Below, piece after piece: positions 41,968-51,601 of a stretch of 64,000 nt of DNA; the stretch's first letter is position 1, and each line of letters opens with the position of its first letter. The position numbers were made by a program, and so were the translations under genes. Source of the stretch: Fermentimonas sp. (GTDB lineage: Bacteria; Bacteroidota; Bacteroidia; Bacteroidales; Dysgonomonadaceae); contig JADMKP010000007.1 in NCBI GenBank assembly GCA_015478775.1, positions 744,001-808,000 on the forward strand, in the 5' to 3' direction. The notes under the pieces were generated by a model. It saw only the letters and a program-made list of their open reading frames with translations. It did not search any database and was not told where the DNA came from.

Positions 41968-42000
41968 GTTGCAGGACTGAAGAATTATAATTTATCTTTG
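41968..42000 (+). promoter_or_regulatory. Promoter of the cysteine-leader operon
   Basis: TATCTTTG at 41993-42000 matches the -7 consensus. GTTG at 41968-41971, 21 bases upstream, is a one-base variant of the -33 TTTG. Transcription would start near 42007, about 40-60 bases before the leader peptide. Confidence 0.55.
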
Positions 42001-42065
42001 TTTCGATAAAAGAGGTAAATAGTTTATAAAAAATAAAATAAATAATAGTGAAAGTATTTACAAAA

Positions 42066-42128
42066 ATGTGTTGTTGTGGAATGGACATGTGTATGACCAT
42101 AAGAAATTGCTGTATCGGAAAAGTTTAA
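42066..42128 (+). CDS. Cys/Met-rich leader peptide (attenuator ORF)
   Basis: A 20-codon ORF starting MCCCGMDMCM and ending NCCIGKV-stop: six Cys and four Met in 20 residues, in runs of three and two Cys codons. An in-frame GTG at 42048 would add six residues. Such a composition is extremely unlikely by chance in this AT-rich genome. The ORF lies between a promoter match and an intrinsic terminator (42153-42188), upstream of a five-gene operon, which is the classic layout of ribosome-mediated attenuation. The last Cys codons lie within TGTATCGG (42111-42118), which can pair with CC-T-GATACA (42161-42169) at the terminator's left arm and loop. Stalling at Cys codons could therefore favour read-through. 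Confidence 0.7.
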   Translation: MCCCGMDMCMTIRNCCIGKV

Positions 42129-42152
42129 ATAAATATGTGCGAATAAAAGTTG

Positions 42153-42188
42153 AAAACTCTCCTGATACAAAATTGGGAGAGTTTTTTT
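42153..42188 (+). terminator. Intrinsic terminator/attenuator in the leader of the binding-protein-SusCD operon
   Basis: AAAACTCTCC (42153-42162) pairs perfectly with GGAGAGTTTT (42176-42185) around a 13-base loop, with seven T at 42182-42188. It stands 24 bases after the leader-peptide stop and 25 bases before the next ATG, so it acts before, not after, the structural genes. Confidence 0.85.
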
Positions 42189-42213
42189 GTAAGAACATTT
42201 AAAAGAAATCACG

Positions 42214-43128
42214 ATGAAAAGTTTTAGGTTAATTCAGTTATCGGTTTTAGTTATATTTACTGTGGGTACAATTCAGAATATTAGTGCAGAATCAATTGAA
42301 TCTTCGAGCAATAAAGAAGTTATAACAATTAAAAGCACCAGGTTTGCTATTCCACTTGTAGAGAAATGGGCAAATGAGTATGAAAAAGTATATCCGGGAG
42401 TGGATATTGTTATTGCTAATAGCAAGGATTTGAAAGATGCTGCCGATTTGAGTTTAGAAAGTTTAATAGGTTTTGATGATTCTAACAAAAAGGAAGATAA
42501 TTTGATTAATGCTGCAAGGTTTGCATTACTACCAATTAGCAATTCAGAAAATCCTTATCTTAAAGAGCTAAACAAGAAAAGGCTAAATTCTAAGGGAATT
42601 AGAGAGTTGTTTTTTGAAAATGGCGAATTTGGAGAGAGCACTGATTCAAAAAAGAAATTGGATTATGAGGTGACCATTTATTCGGGTAATAACTCCGATT
42701 CTTTTGCAGAGGCATTTGCTTCACACTTTGGATATATAAAGGCCGACTTAAAGGGTCGCAAAATCTCAGGAGACGATATTTTTCTTATTGATGCAATTCA
42801 AAAAGACAATGAAGGAATCACGTTTAATAACCTCAGCTATATATTTGATATTAATACACGTAGCTTAAAGAATGGTGTTGCTATTATTCCTCTGGATATA
42901 AGAAAAGATCAGCGGGAAATACTGGAAGAGGCGGATGTAGATAAAACCATAACACTTCTTGAGAATGAAAAAATACCTCTTATCCCTATAGAGAATATTG
43001 GTTTTATTTCTGAATCGAATAACCCGGAAGCTGAAAAGTTTATAGAATGGGTATTATCTGAGGGACAGAAATATAACCGTGAGTTTGGATTTTTAAAAGC
43101 GGAGTATGAACAACTGGCAAATAATTAA
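42214..43128 (+). CDS. Periplasmic PstS/sulfate-type substrate-binding protein
   Basis: A 304-residue secreted protein (signal cleavage near NISAES; no lipobox). The start of the mature domain, EVITIKSTRFAIPLVEKWANEYEKVYPGVDIVIANSK, and the later LNSKGIRELFF and FGESTDSKKKLDYEVTIYSGNNSDSFAEAFASHF fit the PBP-like fold of phosphate, sulfate and molybdate binding proteins. No ABC permease or ATPase is adjacent; instead SusC and SusD follow. The upstream Cys leader suggests the ligand is a sulfur compound, but that is inference. A weak hairpin follows the stop codon. Confidence 0.65.
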   Translation: MKSFRLIQLSVLVIFTVGTIQNISAESIESSSNKEVITIKSTRFAIPLVEKWANEYEKVYPGVDIVIANSKDLKDAADLSLESLIGFDDSNKKEDNLINAARFALLPISNSENPYLKELNKKRLNSKGIRELFFENGEFGESTDSKKKLDYEVTIYSGNNSDSFAEAFASHFGYIKADLKGRKISGDDIFLIDAIQKDNEGITFNNLSYIFDINTRSLKNGVAIIPLDIRKDQREILEEADVDKTITLLENEKIPLIPIENIGFISESNNPEAEKFIEWVLSEGQKYNREFGFLKAEYEQLANN

Positions 43129-43138
43129 CAAAAAAGTA

Positions 43139-43182
43139 TAAGCACCCCCATTAACCAATTGCAGAAGGATACGGGAGTGCTT
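43139..43182 (+). terminator. Weak hairpin between the binding-protein and SusC genes
   Basis: AAGCACCCCC (from about 43139) can pair with GGGAGTGCTT (up to about 43182), nine of ten positions, but only CTTATAAC follows, not a T-run. It is more likely an mRNA processing or stability element than a full terminator. Confidence 0.4.
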
Positions 43183-43202
43183 ATAACTAAATAAAATAGA
43201 TC

Positions 43203-46200
43203 ATGACAAATATATTGTTTTTTTTCAAGAACAACCAATGGTTCTTGTGTTTAAATAGAACTGTTTACATTTTATTAATTCTCTTTTTATTTAATTTCAC
43301 TACTTATGCTCAAGAGATTATACGTGGAACAGTTGTTGACAGGGCGAATGAGCCCATACCGGGTGTAACGGTTTTTATTAAATCAACCTCATCTGGTACA
43401 ACCACCGATATTGATGGTAATTTTAGTATAACAACAGATCAGGAGCTGCCACTAACTCTAACAATTTCGTTTCTTGGATTTAGATCTACTGAGATTGATG
43501 TGTATGAGGCGGATGAGAATGTGGGTATTACTCTTACAGAAGATATAAATTTTCTGGATGAAGTGGTAGTTGTGGGATACGGAACAGCAAAGAAATCGAG
43601 TTACACCGGTTCTGTAGCTGTTGTTGGAGCCAAGGAGTTGGGTAAACTTGAGATAACCTCGGTAGGAAAAGCTTTGCAGGGTGTAGTACCTGGCTTGCAG
43701 TCAGTTTCATCAGCTGGACAACCAGGAAGTGACGCTTCACTCTATATACGAGGAATCGGGTCTGTTAATGCATCCACCTCACCACTATTTGTTGTTGATG
43801 GTGTTCCTGGTGCAAATCCAAACCAGATTAGCGGTAAAGATATCCAATCCATTTCAATTCTAAAGGATGCTTCAGCTAGTGCACTTTACGGGTCACGAGG
43901 AGCTAATGGGGTTATTATTATTACTACTAAATCGGGTAATCTCAACTCTAAGCCTGTGGTAAACTTTTCTTCGAGTATTGGATTTATAAGTCGTGCTGTA
44001 AAAGATTATTTATACTTATCGACCAATGATTACTACGAACTGCAGTGGGAAGCAATAAGAAACACACAGTTAGATCAGGGGAAATCGGCAGCTGAAGCAG
44101 CTGAATATGCTAGTAGTTATCTAGTGGATGGAGCGCTTAAAGTAAACATTTACGGGCCGCAATACCCTGTTCCTGTAGGCACTGATGGAAATTTAACTGC
44201 TGGTGCAACACCTCTTTGGAATGACGATTGGGGCAAAGCTATATCTCGTACAGGTATAAGGCAGCAGTATGACTTGAGTATTAGTGGTGGTAGTGCAAAT
44301 ACAAGATACTTTGTTTCGGGAGGTTACCTGAATGAAGAGGGATGGATTAGAACTGCTGAATTTGAAAGGATTAATATTCGTACAAATATTCAGTCGAAAG
44401 TAAACAATTGGCTCGAAGCTGGTGCAAACGCATCAATATCCTCAAGTTATCAAAAATCACCTAATCAGAGTGATAGCAACACAGGTAATTTTGCAAACTT
44501 CCAGCGTCTTATATCAAATATATATCCTGTTTACGAACGAAATCCAGATGGAAGCTACCTGTTAGATGCTGATGGTAATAAAAAATGGGATTACGGAATT
44601 TGGCGACCAACTACTGCTATAAGTGGCGCTAATATTCTTGGAAGTGCTGAACATGCTATATCAGGTAATAAAACTGAAGCGGTATTGTTAAGTACTAATA
44701 TGACAATTACATTTTTACAGGGGCTGCTGCTTAGGACTACTGCAAACGCTGATTACAGGTCTTGGAACTCTCACTCTTATTCACACTCATACTACAGCAC
44801 AGGTGTAATTTCGGAAGGTGCAGGAACTGCAAGCAGGGGTTCTAGCAGAACACTAAATTATACTGTAAATAGTTTTCTAGATTATTCTCTTAACATATCT
44901 AATAGACACTCTTTTAATTTACTTGCAGGACCTGAAATTTATGTAAATAATATATCGTCTTTATCGGGTAACAGAACAGGGTTTCAAGTGTTAGGAAAAA
45001 CGGAACCTTCTGCTGGTTCTACTATTGGCACATTCGTGGGCTCTTCAGATAACTACAGACTAGCTAGTTGGCTAACGAAAGTGGATTATAATTATCTAGA
45101 GAGATATCATTTATCTGCAAGTTACAGAAGAGATGGCTCATCAAGATTTAGCAAAGAATCTAGATGGGGCGACTTCTGGTCGGTCGGTGCTTCTTGGAAC
45201 CTGAAAAAAGAAGATTTTCTAAAAAGTGTTCGGGACATTGATAATCTTAACCTTCGATTTAGTTATGGTGCCCAAGGAAATGATAACGTTGGCAACTACG
45301 CCTATGGTGGTTTTTATTCAATTTATAATAGTCTTGATCTGCTTGGTCTTCTTCCATCTGATTTACCTACACCTGAACTCAAATGGGAAACTAATTTGAA
45401 TTTCAATATTGGTGCAGATATATCACTTTTTGACAACAGGCTAATTGCACAAATTGATGTTTATAACAGACAATCTAAAGACTTATTATTTGAAAGACCC
45501 CTATCTCCCTCAACTGGATATAGTGGAATAAATGCTAATATAGGTTCGTTAAGTAATAGAGGAATTGATGGTCAGATAACTGCGACTCCAATAAGAAATA
45601 GGAATTTTAATTGGGACGTAAGCCTTAATTTTGGTCATTACACTAATAAAATAACCAAACTGCCACAAGAAGAGATACTTACTGGCTCTATTGGGCAATA
45701 TGGTAATACTAAAAAAATGGTTGAAGGAGGTTCGGTGTTTGATTTTTATATTAAAGAATGGGCTGGAGTGAAGCCTGAAAATGGAAAGGCTACTTGGTAC
45801 AAAGATATTGTTGATGAAAGTGGTAATGTAACAGGAAGAACTACTACGGAAAACCATACTGAGGCAACTCAATATTTTCAGGGAAGTTCATTACCTGATT
45901 TTTATGGAGGGTTGAACAACTATTTCTCTTATAAGAATTTTGAACTCTCATTTTTGTTTTCATTTAGTATAGGTGGAAAGATATTTGACGGAGATGAACC
46001 AATGATAATGCATTTGGGTTATGCTCCAGGACGCAATTGGTCGCATGAGGCACTTACACGCTGGACTCCTGAAAATCGTGAAACTAACTTTCCGCGTTTG
46101 TCGTATGTTTCAGACCCATGGAATACTATTCCTTCTACAAGGTTTTTATTTGATGCAACATATGCACGATTAAAAAATATTGTTTTTTCATATTCACTAC

Positions 46201-46379
46201 CAGCTAATTTGATATCTAACTGGAATTTGAGCGATGTAAAAATGCAAGTTACAGGTGATAATATACTTACATTCTTTGGTCACAAAGGATTAGACCCAGA
46301 ACAAACTGTAACAGGGTCAACTTATTATCGCTATCCGGCACAGAAATCGTATTCTATAGGTGTTAATGTATCATTCTAA
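43203..46379 (+). CDS. SusC/RagA-family TonB-dependent transporter (no STN domain)
   Basis: A 1058-residue outer-membrane transporter. After an N-terminal signal (about residues 1-36), a carboxypeptidase-regulatory-like domain begins IIRGTVVDRANEPIPGVTVF. Then come the TonB-box region (DEVVVVGYGTAKKSSYTG), the plug (LYIRGIGSVNASTSPLFVVD; SASALYGSRGANGVIIITT) and the barrel ending SYSIGVNVSF. It lacks the STN domain of the other SusC in this window, so it does not signal through FecR; control by the upstream leader is more likely. Neighbours point to peptides or organosulfur compounds rather than polysaccharide as cargo, because no glycosidase is present in the operon. Confidence 0.92.
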   Translation: MTNILFFFKNNQWFLCLNRTVYILLILFLFNFTTYAQEIIRGTVVDRANEPIPGVTVFIKSTSSGTTTDIDGNFSITTDQELPLTLTISFLGFRSTEIDVYEADENVGITLTEDINFLDEVVVVGYGTAKKSSYTGSVAVVGAKELGKLEITSVGKALQGVVPGLQSVSSAGQPGSDASLYIRGIGSVNASTSPLFVVDGVPGANPNQISGKDIQSISILKDASASALYGSRGANGVIIITTKSGNLNSKPVVNFSSSIGFISRAVKDYLYLSTNDYYELQWEAIRNTQLDQGKSAAEAAEYASSYLVDGALKVNIYGPQYPVPVGTDGNLTAGATPLWNDDWGKAISRTGIRQQYDLSISGGSANTRYFVSGGYLNEEGWIRTAEFERINIRTNIQSKVNNWLEAGANASISSSYQKSPNQSDSNTGNFANFQRLISNIYPVYERNPDGSYLLDADGNKKWDYGIWRPTTAISGANILGSAEHAISGNKTEAVLLSTNMTITFLQGLLLRTTANADYRSWNSHSYSHSYYSTGVISEGAGTASRGSSRTLNYTVNSFLDYSLNISNRHSFNLLAGPEIYVNNISSLSGNRTGFQVLGKTEPSAGSTIGTFVGSSDNYRLASWLTKVDYNYLERYHLSASYRRDGSSRFSKESRWGDFWSVGASWNLKKEDFLKSVRDIDNLNLRFSYGAQGNDNVGNYAYGGFYSIYNSLDLLGLLPSDLPTPELKWETNLNFNIGADISLFDNRLIAQIDVYNRQSKDLLFERPLSPSTGYSGINANIGSLSNRGIDGQITATPIRNRNFNWDVSLNFGHYTNKITKLPQEEILTGSIGQYGNTKKMVEGGSVFDFYIKEWAGVKPENGKATWYKDIVDESGNVTGRTTTENHTEATQYFQGSSLPDFYGGLNNYFSYKNFELSFLFSFSIGGKIFDGDEPMIMHLGYAPGRNWSHEALTRWTPENRETNFPRLSYVSDPWNTIPSTRFLFDATYARLKNIVFSYSLPANLISNWNLSDVKMQVTGDNILTFFGHKGLDPEQTVTGSTYYRYPAQKSYSIGVNVSF

Positions 46380-46396
46380 TATAAAAGTAAATAATT

Positions 46397-47899
46397 ATGA
46401 AACTATACAGATTATATATATTATTGGCTTTGGCATTATTAAGTTCATGTAATGATGCTTTTTTCGAAACCACTCCTCCTACTCAGATTTCTACTTCGGA
46501 AGTTTTCTCGTCGGAGAATAATATTGATGCTTTTATCAATGGTGCGTTACGATATTTAATGGAAAATAGTACATCTCAAGATAATCCTGGACTACCAGCA
46601 ATATTTCTCACACATGAGGTGATGGGTGAGGATGCGTTTGCCAGAGATGGAAGATATGGATATAGAGATTCTTACCCTTATCGTGATCCGTTTGATAATA
46701 CAACAAGACGTGCTCTGTTTTTTTGGACTTTACAATATACATCTATTGATCATGCCAATAATATTATTGCTAATATTGAATTAGATGCAAATAGCAGTAC
46801 TAGGCTAAAACACCTTAAGGGACAAGCATATGCTTTGCGCGCATACAATTATTTGAATCTGGTGCGTCAGTACCAGTTTACATATTCTAAAGATTCTAAT
46901 GCACTAGCTGTTCCTGTATATACTGAACCGACTAATCCTGCAACGGTTCCTAATCCTTTGTCATCAGTTAGTTCAATTTATGATTTGATTATTGACGATC
47001 TTAGTGAGGCTGAGAACTTATTACAGGGTTTTGAACGTTCAATAAAAAATCGCCCGAATTTAAACGTTGTTTATGGTCTATTTGCTCGTGCATACCTTAC
47101 ACTTGAAAATTGGACGTTAGCCTCTGAATATGCGAACAAAGCAAGGCAGGGTTTTCAGATAATGACACCAGCTCAGTATGGTGAAGGTTTTAATGATGTT
47201 AGCAATAGAGAATGGATATGGGGACATCCGCAAACTCAAACTCAAAATAAGGGTGGTGCCTCATATTTAGCTTATATTGAAACAACACCTTATACAACAA
47301 ATGCTAACGGTACAAATCTTTATTATGGCTATAACAGTATAATTCCAGATCCTAATTTTGTTGATCTTTTTGAAGATGGAGATATTAGAAAATCTCTTTT
47401 TGAGGTTGCATCACAGCCTGCAGAAGCATTATATGCTCATTACAGATATAAGAAGTTCAGGAATAAATACCCCAATCACGATGGCCATATTATATTAATG
47501 CGCTCTTCTGAGATGCTTTTAATTGAAGCGGAAGCTTATGCGAGGTTGAATAATATTGGAGATGCAGTGCAAACTCTTAATGAATTACGAACAAATAGAA
47601 ATTTATCAAATCTTGATGCTTCTGATTTTAATAATGTGAGTATATTAGATGAAATTTTGCTGGAACGTAGACGAGAACTGTGGGGAGAGGGTTTTCGTTT
47701 GTATGATATTCTACGCCTTCAAAATGCTCCAGTTCGTTTAGAATCCACACACACATTTGTAGACGATGAGGACAAAACTGTTCGAGTTAGAGGTCACTGG
47801 ATTACAAGATTCCCAGATGGATCTGCCTTAGTACCTAATAGCAAGTACTTTCTTTTCCCTATCCCACTTAATGAAATTAATAATAATGATAATTTATAA
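46397..47899 (+). CDS. SusD/RagB-family outer-membrane lipoprotein
   Basis: A 500-residue SusD homologue with lipobox Cys18 (LALLSSC|ND). It has the family pattern LKGQAYALRAYNYLNLVRQYQ near residue 140 and the C-terminal LLERRRELWGEGFRLYDILRLQ. It pairs with the SusC encoded 17 bases upstream to form the lid of the import channel. Like RagB of Porphyromonas gingivalis, which takes up oligopeptides, it is linked to a peptidase gene rather than to glycosidases. Confidence 0.92.
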   Translation: MKLYRLYILLALALLSSCNDAFFETTPPTQISTSEVFSSENNIDAFINGALRYLMENSTSQDNPGLPAIFLTHEVMGEDAFARDGRYGYRDSYPYRDPFDNTTRRALFFWTLQYTSIDHANNIIANIELDANSSTRLKHLKGQAYALRAYNYLNLVRQYQFTYSKDSNALAVPVYTEPTNPATVPNPLSSVSSIYDLIIDDLSEAENLLQGFERSIKNRPNLNVVYGLFARAYLTLENWTLASEYANKARQGFQIMTPAQYGEGFNDVSNREWIWGHPQTQTQNKGGASYLAYIETTPYTTNANGTNLYYGYNSIIPDPNFVDLFEDGDIRKSLFEVASQPAEALYAHYRYKKFRNKYPNHDGHIILMRSSEMLLIEAEAYARLNNIGDAVQTLNELRTNRNLSNLDASDFNNVSILDEILLERRRELWGEGFRLYDILRLQNAPVRLESTHTFVDDEDKTVRVRGHWITRFPDGSALVPNSKYFLFPIPLNEINNNDNL

Positions 47900-47925
47900 T
47901 ACAACTCATTTAAAATAGAACAAAG

Positions 47926-48915
47926 ATGAAGAAAAATTTAATCTTACTGTTAATTGCAATAATTGCAATTTCATGTAACCAAAAACAAGAAGAGAGTGTA
48001 CTACTTACAGGTAGAGTTGAAGGTGTGGAATCGGGTACTGTGTATCTGCAGAAGTTTCGCAATAAAACGTTTGATATTATTGACTCATCTGAGATAGTTA
48101 ATGGTGAATTTAGCTTCGCAAAGGATGTTGAGTTGCCTGAGATATATGGACTCTCATTAGATTCTACAAAGGGTTCTTTTCTTTTGTTTTTGGATGAGAA
48201 TCAGGCAAATGTTGTTCTTGACTCGGCCAATTATTACAGAAATACAACGGTTGAGGGCTCGGAGCTGCATAACCTTTATGTAGATTATAAGAGCCAAAGG
48301 AATGTTGAAATAGATTCGTTTATCAGACAACATCCTTCTTCATTGGTGTCGGCTTATGCTTTGTATCGCGATTATTCATATCGTTTGACTCCTGAGCAAA
48401 TTAGATCTAACATTGATTTGCTTGATCCGTCTTTAAGGAATACTCCATATGTTGAGACTCTTGAAGAGTTAATTCCTACTCTTGAAGAGGTGTCAGTGGG
48501 TAATGAAGCTCCTAATTTTACTGCAACTGATACTAATGGTAATAGTGTGGAGTTTGCAAACCATATTGGTAAGAGCAAATATGTTTTTCTCGATTTTTGG
48601 GCTTCGTGGTGCGGACCTTGCAGAAGAGAAAATCCTAACATCGTAAGGGCTTATGAAGAATATAAAGATAAAGGTTTTGATATTTTTGCAGTATCGCTAG
48701 ATCATAGCAAAGTGGGATGGCTGGCTGCTATTGAAAAGGATAAACTGACTTGGACTAATGTTACGGATTTAAAGCACTGGGATAGTGAACCGGCTAAACT
48801 TTATGGTGTGAGGGCTATTCCGTCTAACTTCTTGATTGATGAGAATGGGGTTATTGTTGCAAAGAATTTGAAAGGTGAGGATTTGCATAATACGCTCAAT
48901 GATTTATTAAACTAA
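47926..48915 (+). CDS. TlpA/ResA-like thioredoxin-fold lipoprotein with DUF4369-like N-terminus
   Basis: A 329-residue lipoprotein (lipobox Cys17, IAISC). Residues about 25-115 resemble DUF4369 (LTGRVEGVESGTVYLQKFRN). Residues about 190-329 are a TlpA-like thioredoxin domain with active site WCGPC (Cys229, Cys232) in FLDFWASWCGPCRREN and a cis-Pro in GVRAIPSNFLID. It should carry out thiol-disulfide exchange in the periplasm. In this operon it could reduce disulfide-bonded peptides or cystine-type substrates brought in by the SusC/D pair. Confidence 0.88.
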   Translation: MKKNLILLLIAIIAISCNQKQEESVLLTGRVEGVESGTVYLQKFRNKTFDIIDSSEIVNGEFSFAKDVELPEIYGLSLDSTKGSFLLFLDENQANVVLDSANYYRNTTVEGSELHNLYVDYKSQRNVEIDSFIRQHPSSLVSAYALYRDYSYRLTPEQIRSNIDLLDPSLRNTPYVETLEELIPTLEEVSVGNEAPNFTATDTNGNSVEFANHIGKSKYVFLDFWASWCGPCRRENPNIVRAYEEYKDKGFDIFAVSLDHSKVGWLAAIEKDKLTWTNVTDLKHWDSEPAKLYGVRAIPSNFLIDENGVIVAKNLKGEDLHNTLNDLLN

Positions 48916-49012
48916 TCTCAATTTAACACTCTTGTTTTCAGTTATTTAAAACATGTATCTATATGTGTTTAGGGGGTGTTGTATGTATTTGTATTTAAGA
49001 TAAACAACTTGT

Positions 49013-51529
49013 ATGAAACTATTTATATCAATTTTAGTAGCCTCTATTTTGGCTTTTAATTCACTTGTAATTAAAGCAGAAGGGCTAGATTATTACTTCC
49101 CAGATGAAATAAGTGTTGACTCTGCAATTCCTACTCCTGAAGAGTTTTTAGGGTATGTTGTTGGAACCAGAGTTACTGAGCATAGCAGGATTAATGCGTA
49201 TTATGAGAAGCTTGCAGAGCTGTCTGACAGAGCTGAGCTAATTGAGATTGGAAAAAGTCATGAGAGCCGACCGATATATGTATTGGCTATATCATCTCCT
49301 GAAAATATAAATAATTTAAATGAACTTAAAGTGTTGAGGCAAAATGTGAGAAAGGGGTCGAGGGTTAATAGTCCACTAATTATATTTCTTGGTAATACTG
49401 TGCATGGCAACGAGATATCTGGTTCTGAATCTTCTTTATTCTCTGCTTACTATTACATAGCTTCACAAAGTGAAAAGATAATTAATCAGCTGAATGAGAG
49501 TGTGATATTTATCGATCCTGTTCGTAATCCGGATGGACAAGAGAGGTTTGCATCGTGGATAAACTCCAATATTAGTTTCAATAGAAACAACACATCTCAA
49601 TATGACAGAGAGCATAGCGAAGGTTGGCCAAGAGGGCGTGGTAATCATTATTGGTTTGACCTGAATAGAGATTGGGTAAATATTGTGCACCCAGAAAGCA
49701 GAGCTCGTGTGGCTTTGTATCAGGATTGGCTTCCTCATGTTCAGGCCGATCATCATGAGATGGGTACCAACACTTCCTTCTTTTTTGAGCCAACTGATCC
49801 GGAAGGAAATGAGAGTCATCTTATTCCAAAATCAAATTACAAGCTTAACCAATTATTTGCAGAATATTTTGCAGATGCACTTAATAAGATTGGATCTTTC
49901 TATTACACTAAAGAATCTTATGATAATAAAAACCCAAACTTCGGTTCTACATATCCAGATTTTAATGGAGGAGTAGGTATTTTATTCGAACAAGGCTCTT
50001 CTAGGGGCTTGGTTCAGGAGTCAGACAATGGACATCTAACCTTGCCCTTTACTATTCGCAATCAGTTGGTAACAACAATTGCTACTGTTGATGCAGCACA
50101 CGGAAACAAGGATGCTCTTTTTGATTTACAAAATGAATTTTTTACAAAACCATCTGCTAGCATGGATAAAAGAAGGTCTTATATTATTGGTGATGCTTAC
50201 GATTCGGAGCGCTTGAATAAGTTTATTGAATTGCTACTAACGCATAGATTGGAGGTTTATGAGAACGATAATGATGTAGTAATAGATAGTGTTACTTATT
50301 ATAGTGGTAAATCGTATATAATACCTGCCGTTCAGCCCAACAGTGCACTTGTAGGAATAATATTTGATGATAAAATCGACTTTGATGATGAAAGTAAATT
50401 AGGGTATGGTGCAGGTTTTTCTATTGCGCATTCATCTGGTTTATCTAATGGAATATCAAACTCGGTGAATAGAGGAAACAGAGTAGAATCGGTACCAAAT
50501 ATCTCTAATAATGGTTTTCAGAAATCTGATTACGCATATTTGATTGATTTCCGTAATTCGGGTAGTCAGAAATTGGTCTTGAATCTTCTGGAAAATGATA
50601 TAAATGTGAAAACGGGTACAAAGACTTTCTCAATAAACAACCAATCGGGGGAGAAAGATTTCTCATATGGAAGTCTGCTAATTCCTGTGAGCACACAAAA
50701 GATTGGCTCTGATGAACTATATGAAACACTTAAGAATCTTTCGGCTCAAAGTAGTGTTGAAATTATACCCGTTAATTCGGGCTTTAATTTTAAAGGTGTT
50801 GATTTAGGAAGTAGCTCATTTAGGAATATTGATAAGCCGAAGGTACTTATTGTTACAGGTGCAGATATTTCCTCAACTGAGGCAGGTGAAGTGTGGCATT
50901 TGTTTGATCAACAGCTTCATTATCCACTTACTAGGGTAAATGCAGAGAATTTTAGACGAGTGCCTCTAAATGAATTCAATCGCATTGTGCTGGTTAGTGG
51001 AAGTTACGATTTTTTAAACGAATTGCAATTAGATGAACTTAAAGGCTGGGTAAAAGGTGGAGGTACACTCATTACAATTAATGGAGCTTCGCAATGGGCG
51101 ATAAATAACAAGATATCATCTGAAAGCATTGTCGCCCAAAATGATAGTAATGCCAATAACAACAGAAATAGCAATGGCAGATCTTCAAGACAGCCAACAT
51201 CAATTTTTATGTCTACGATAGACTTAACAAATCCGCTTGCATTTGGGCTAACCTCTGAAAGATTGCCTGTGATAAGGGAAAGCAACCTCTTTATTGCATC
51301 AACACCAAATAGTATTGCAACTTATGATGAGAACCCACTTCTTAATGGTTTTATATCTGCTGATAATTTAAATCAACTTACTCAATCTTCGTCAATTACA
51401 GCAAACAGATCAGGACGAGGTAATGTGATTCAATTTGCAGATAACCCTCTGTTTAGAGGAATATGGCATGGAACAAGCAGAACATTTGTAAATGCTGTGC
51501 TTTTTGGTAACTTAGTTAATGGTAGATAA
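49013..51529 (+). CDS. Secreted M14-family zinc carboxypeptidase
   Basis: An 838-residue secreted peptidase (Sec signal about 1-22). Zinc ligands His131 and Glu134 are in NTVHGNEISG and the third is His247 or His248 in QADHHEMG. The substrate-binding Asn-Arg type residues are in DPVRNPDGQERF, and the catalytic Glu326 is in GILFEQGSSRG. The catalytic domain ends near residue 370; the remaining 470 residues are extra beta-rich domains, including a GATase-like region (KVLIVTGADISS; RIVLVSGSYDFLNE; LKGWVKGGGTLITINGAS). This is the large M14 type of Bacteroidetes. It would trim peptides in the periplasm, fitting a peptide-uptake operon. Confidence 0.88.
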   Translation: MKLFISILVASILAFNSLVIKAEGLDYYFPDEISVDSAIPTPEEFLGYVVGTRVTEHSRINAYYEKLAELSDRAELIEIGKSHESRPIYVLAISSPENINNLNELKVLRQNVRKGSRVNSPLIIFLGNTVHGNEISGSESSLFSAYYYIASQSEKIINQLNESVIFIDPVRNPDGQERFASWINSNISFNRNNTSQYDREHSEGWPRGRGNHYWFDLNRDWVNIVHPESRARVALYQDWLPHVQADHHEMGTNTSFFFEPTDPEGNESHLIPKSNYKLNQLFAEYFADALNKIGSFYYTKESYDNKNPNFGSTYPDFNGGVGILFEQGSSRGLVQESDNGHLTLPFTIRNQLVTTIATVDAAHGNKDALFDLQNEFFTKPSASMDKRRSYIIGDAYDSERLNKFIELLLTHRLEVYENDNDVVIDSVTYYSGKSYIIPAVQPNSALVGIIFDDKIDFDDESKLGYGAGFSIAHSSGLSNGISNSVNRGNRVESVPNISNNGFQKSDYAYLIDFRNSGSQKLVLNLLENDINVKTGTKTFSINNQSGEKDFSYGSLLIPVSTQKIGSDELYETLKNLSAQSSVEIIPVNSGFNFKGVDLGSSSFRNIDKPKVLIVTGADISSTEAGEVWHLFDQQLHYPLTRVNAENFRRVPLNEFNRIVLVSGSYDFLNELQLDELKGWVKGGGTLITINGASQWAINNKISSESIVAQNDSNANNNRNSNGRSSRQPTSIFMSTIDLTNPLAFGLTSERLPVIRESNLFIASTPNSIATYDENPLLNGFISADNLNQLTQSSSITANRSGRGNVIQFADNPLFRGIWHGTSRTFVNAVLFGNLVNGR

Positions 51530-51601
51530 GAAATTTAAACATGGTATTAACAAAATCATAAATAAAAGTCACTATATATTTCACTTTATCAATTATTACT
51601 A

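Noticed and set aside
43139-43182. Full terminator between the binding-protein and susC genes
   Set aside because: One mismatch and no T-run after the stem; kept only as a weak hairpin.
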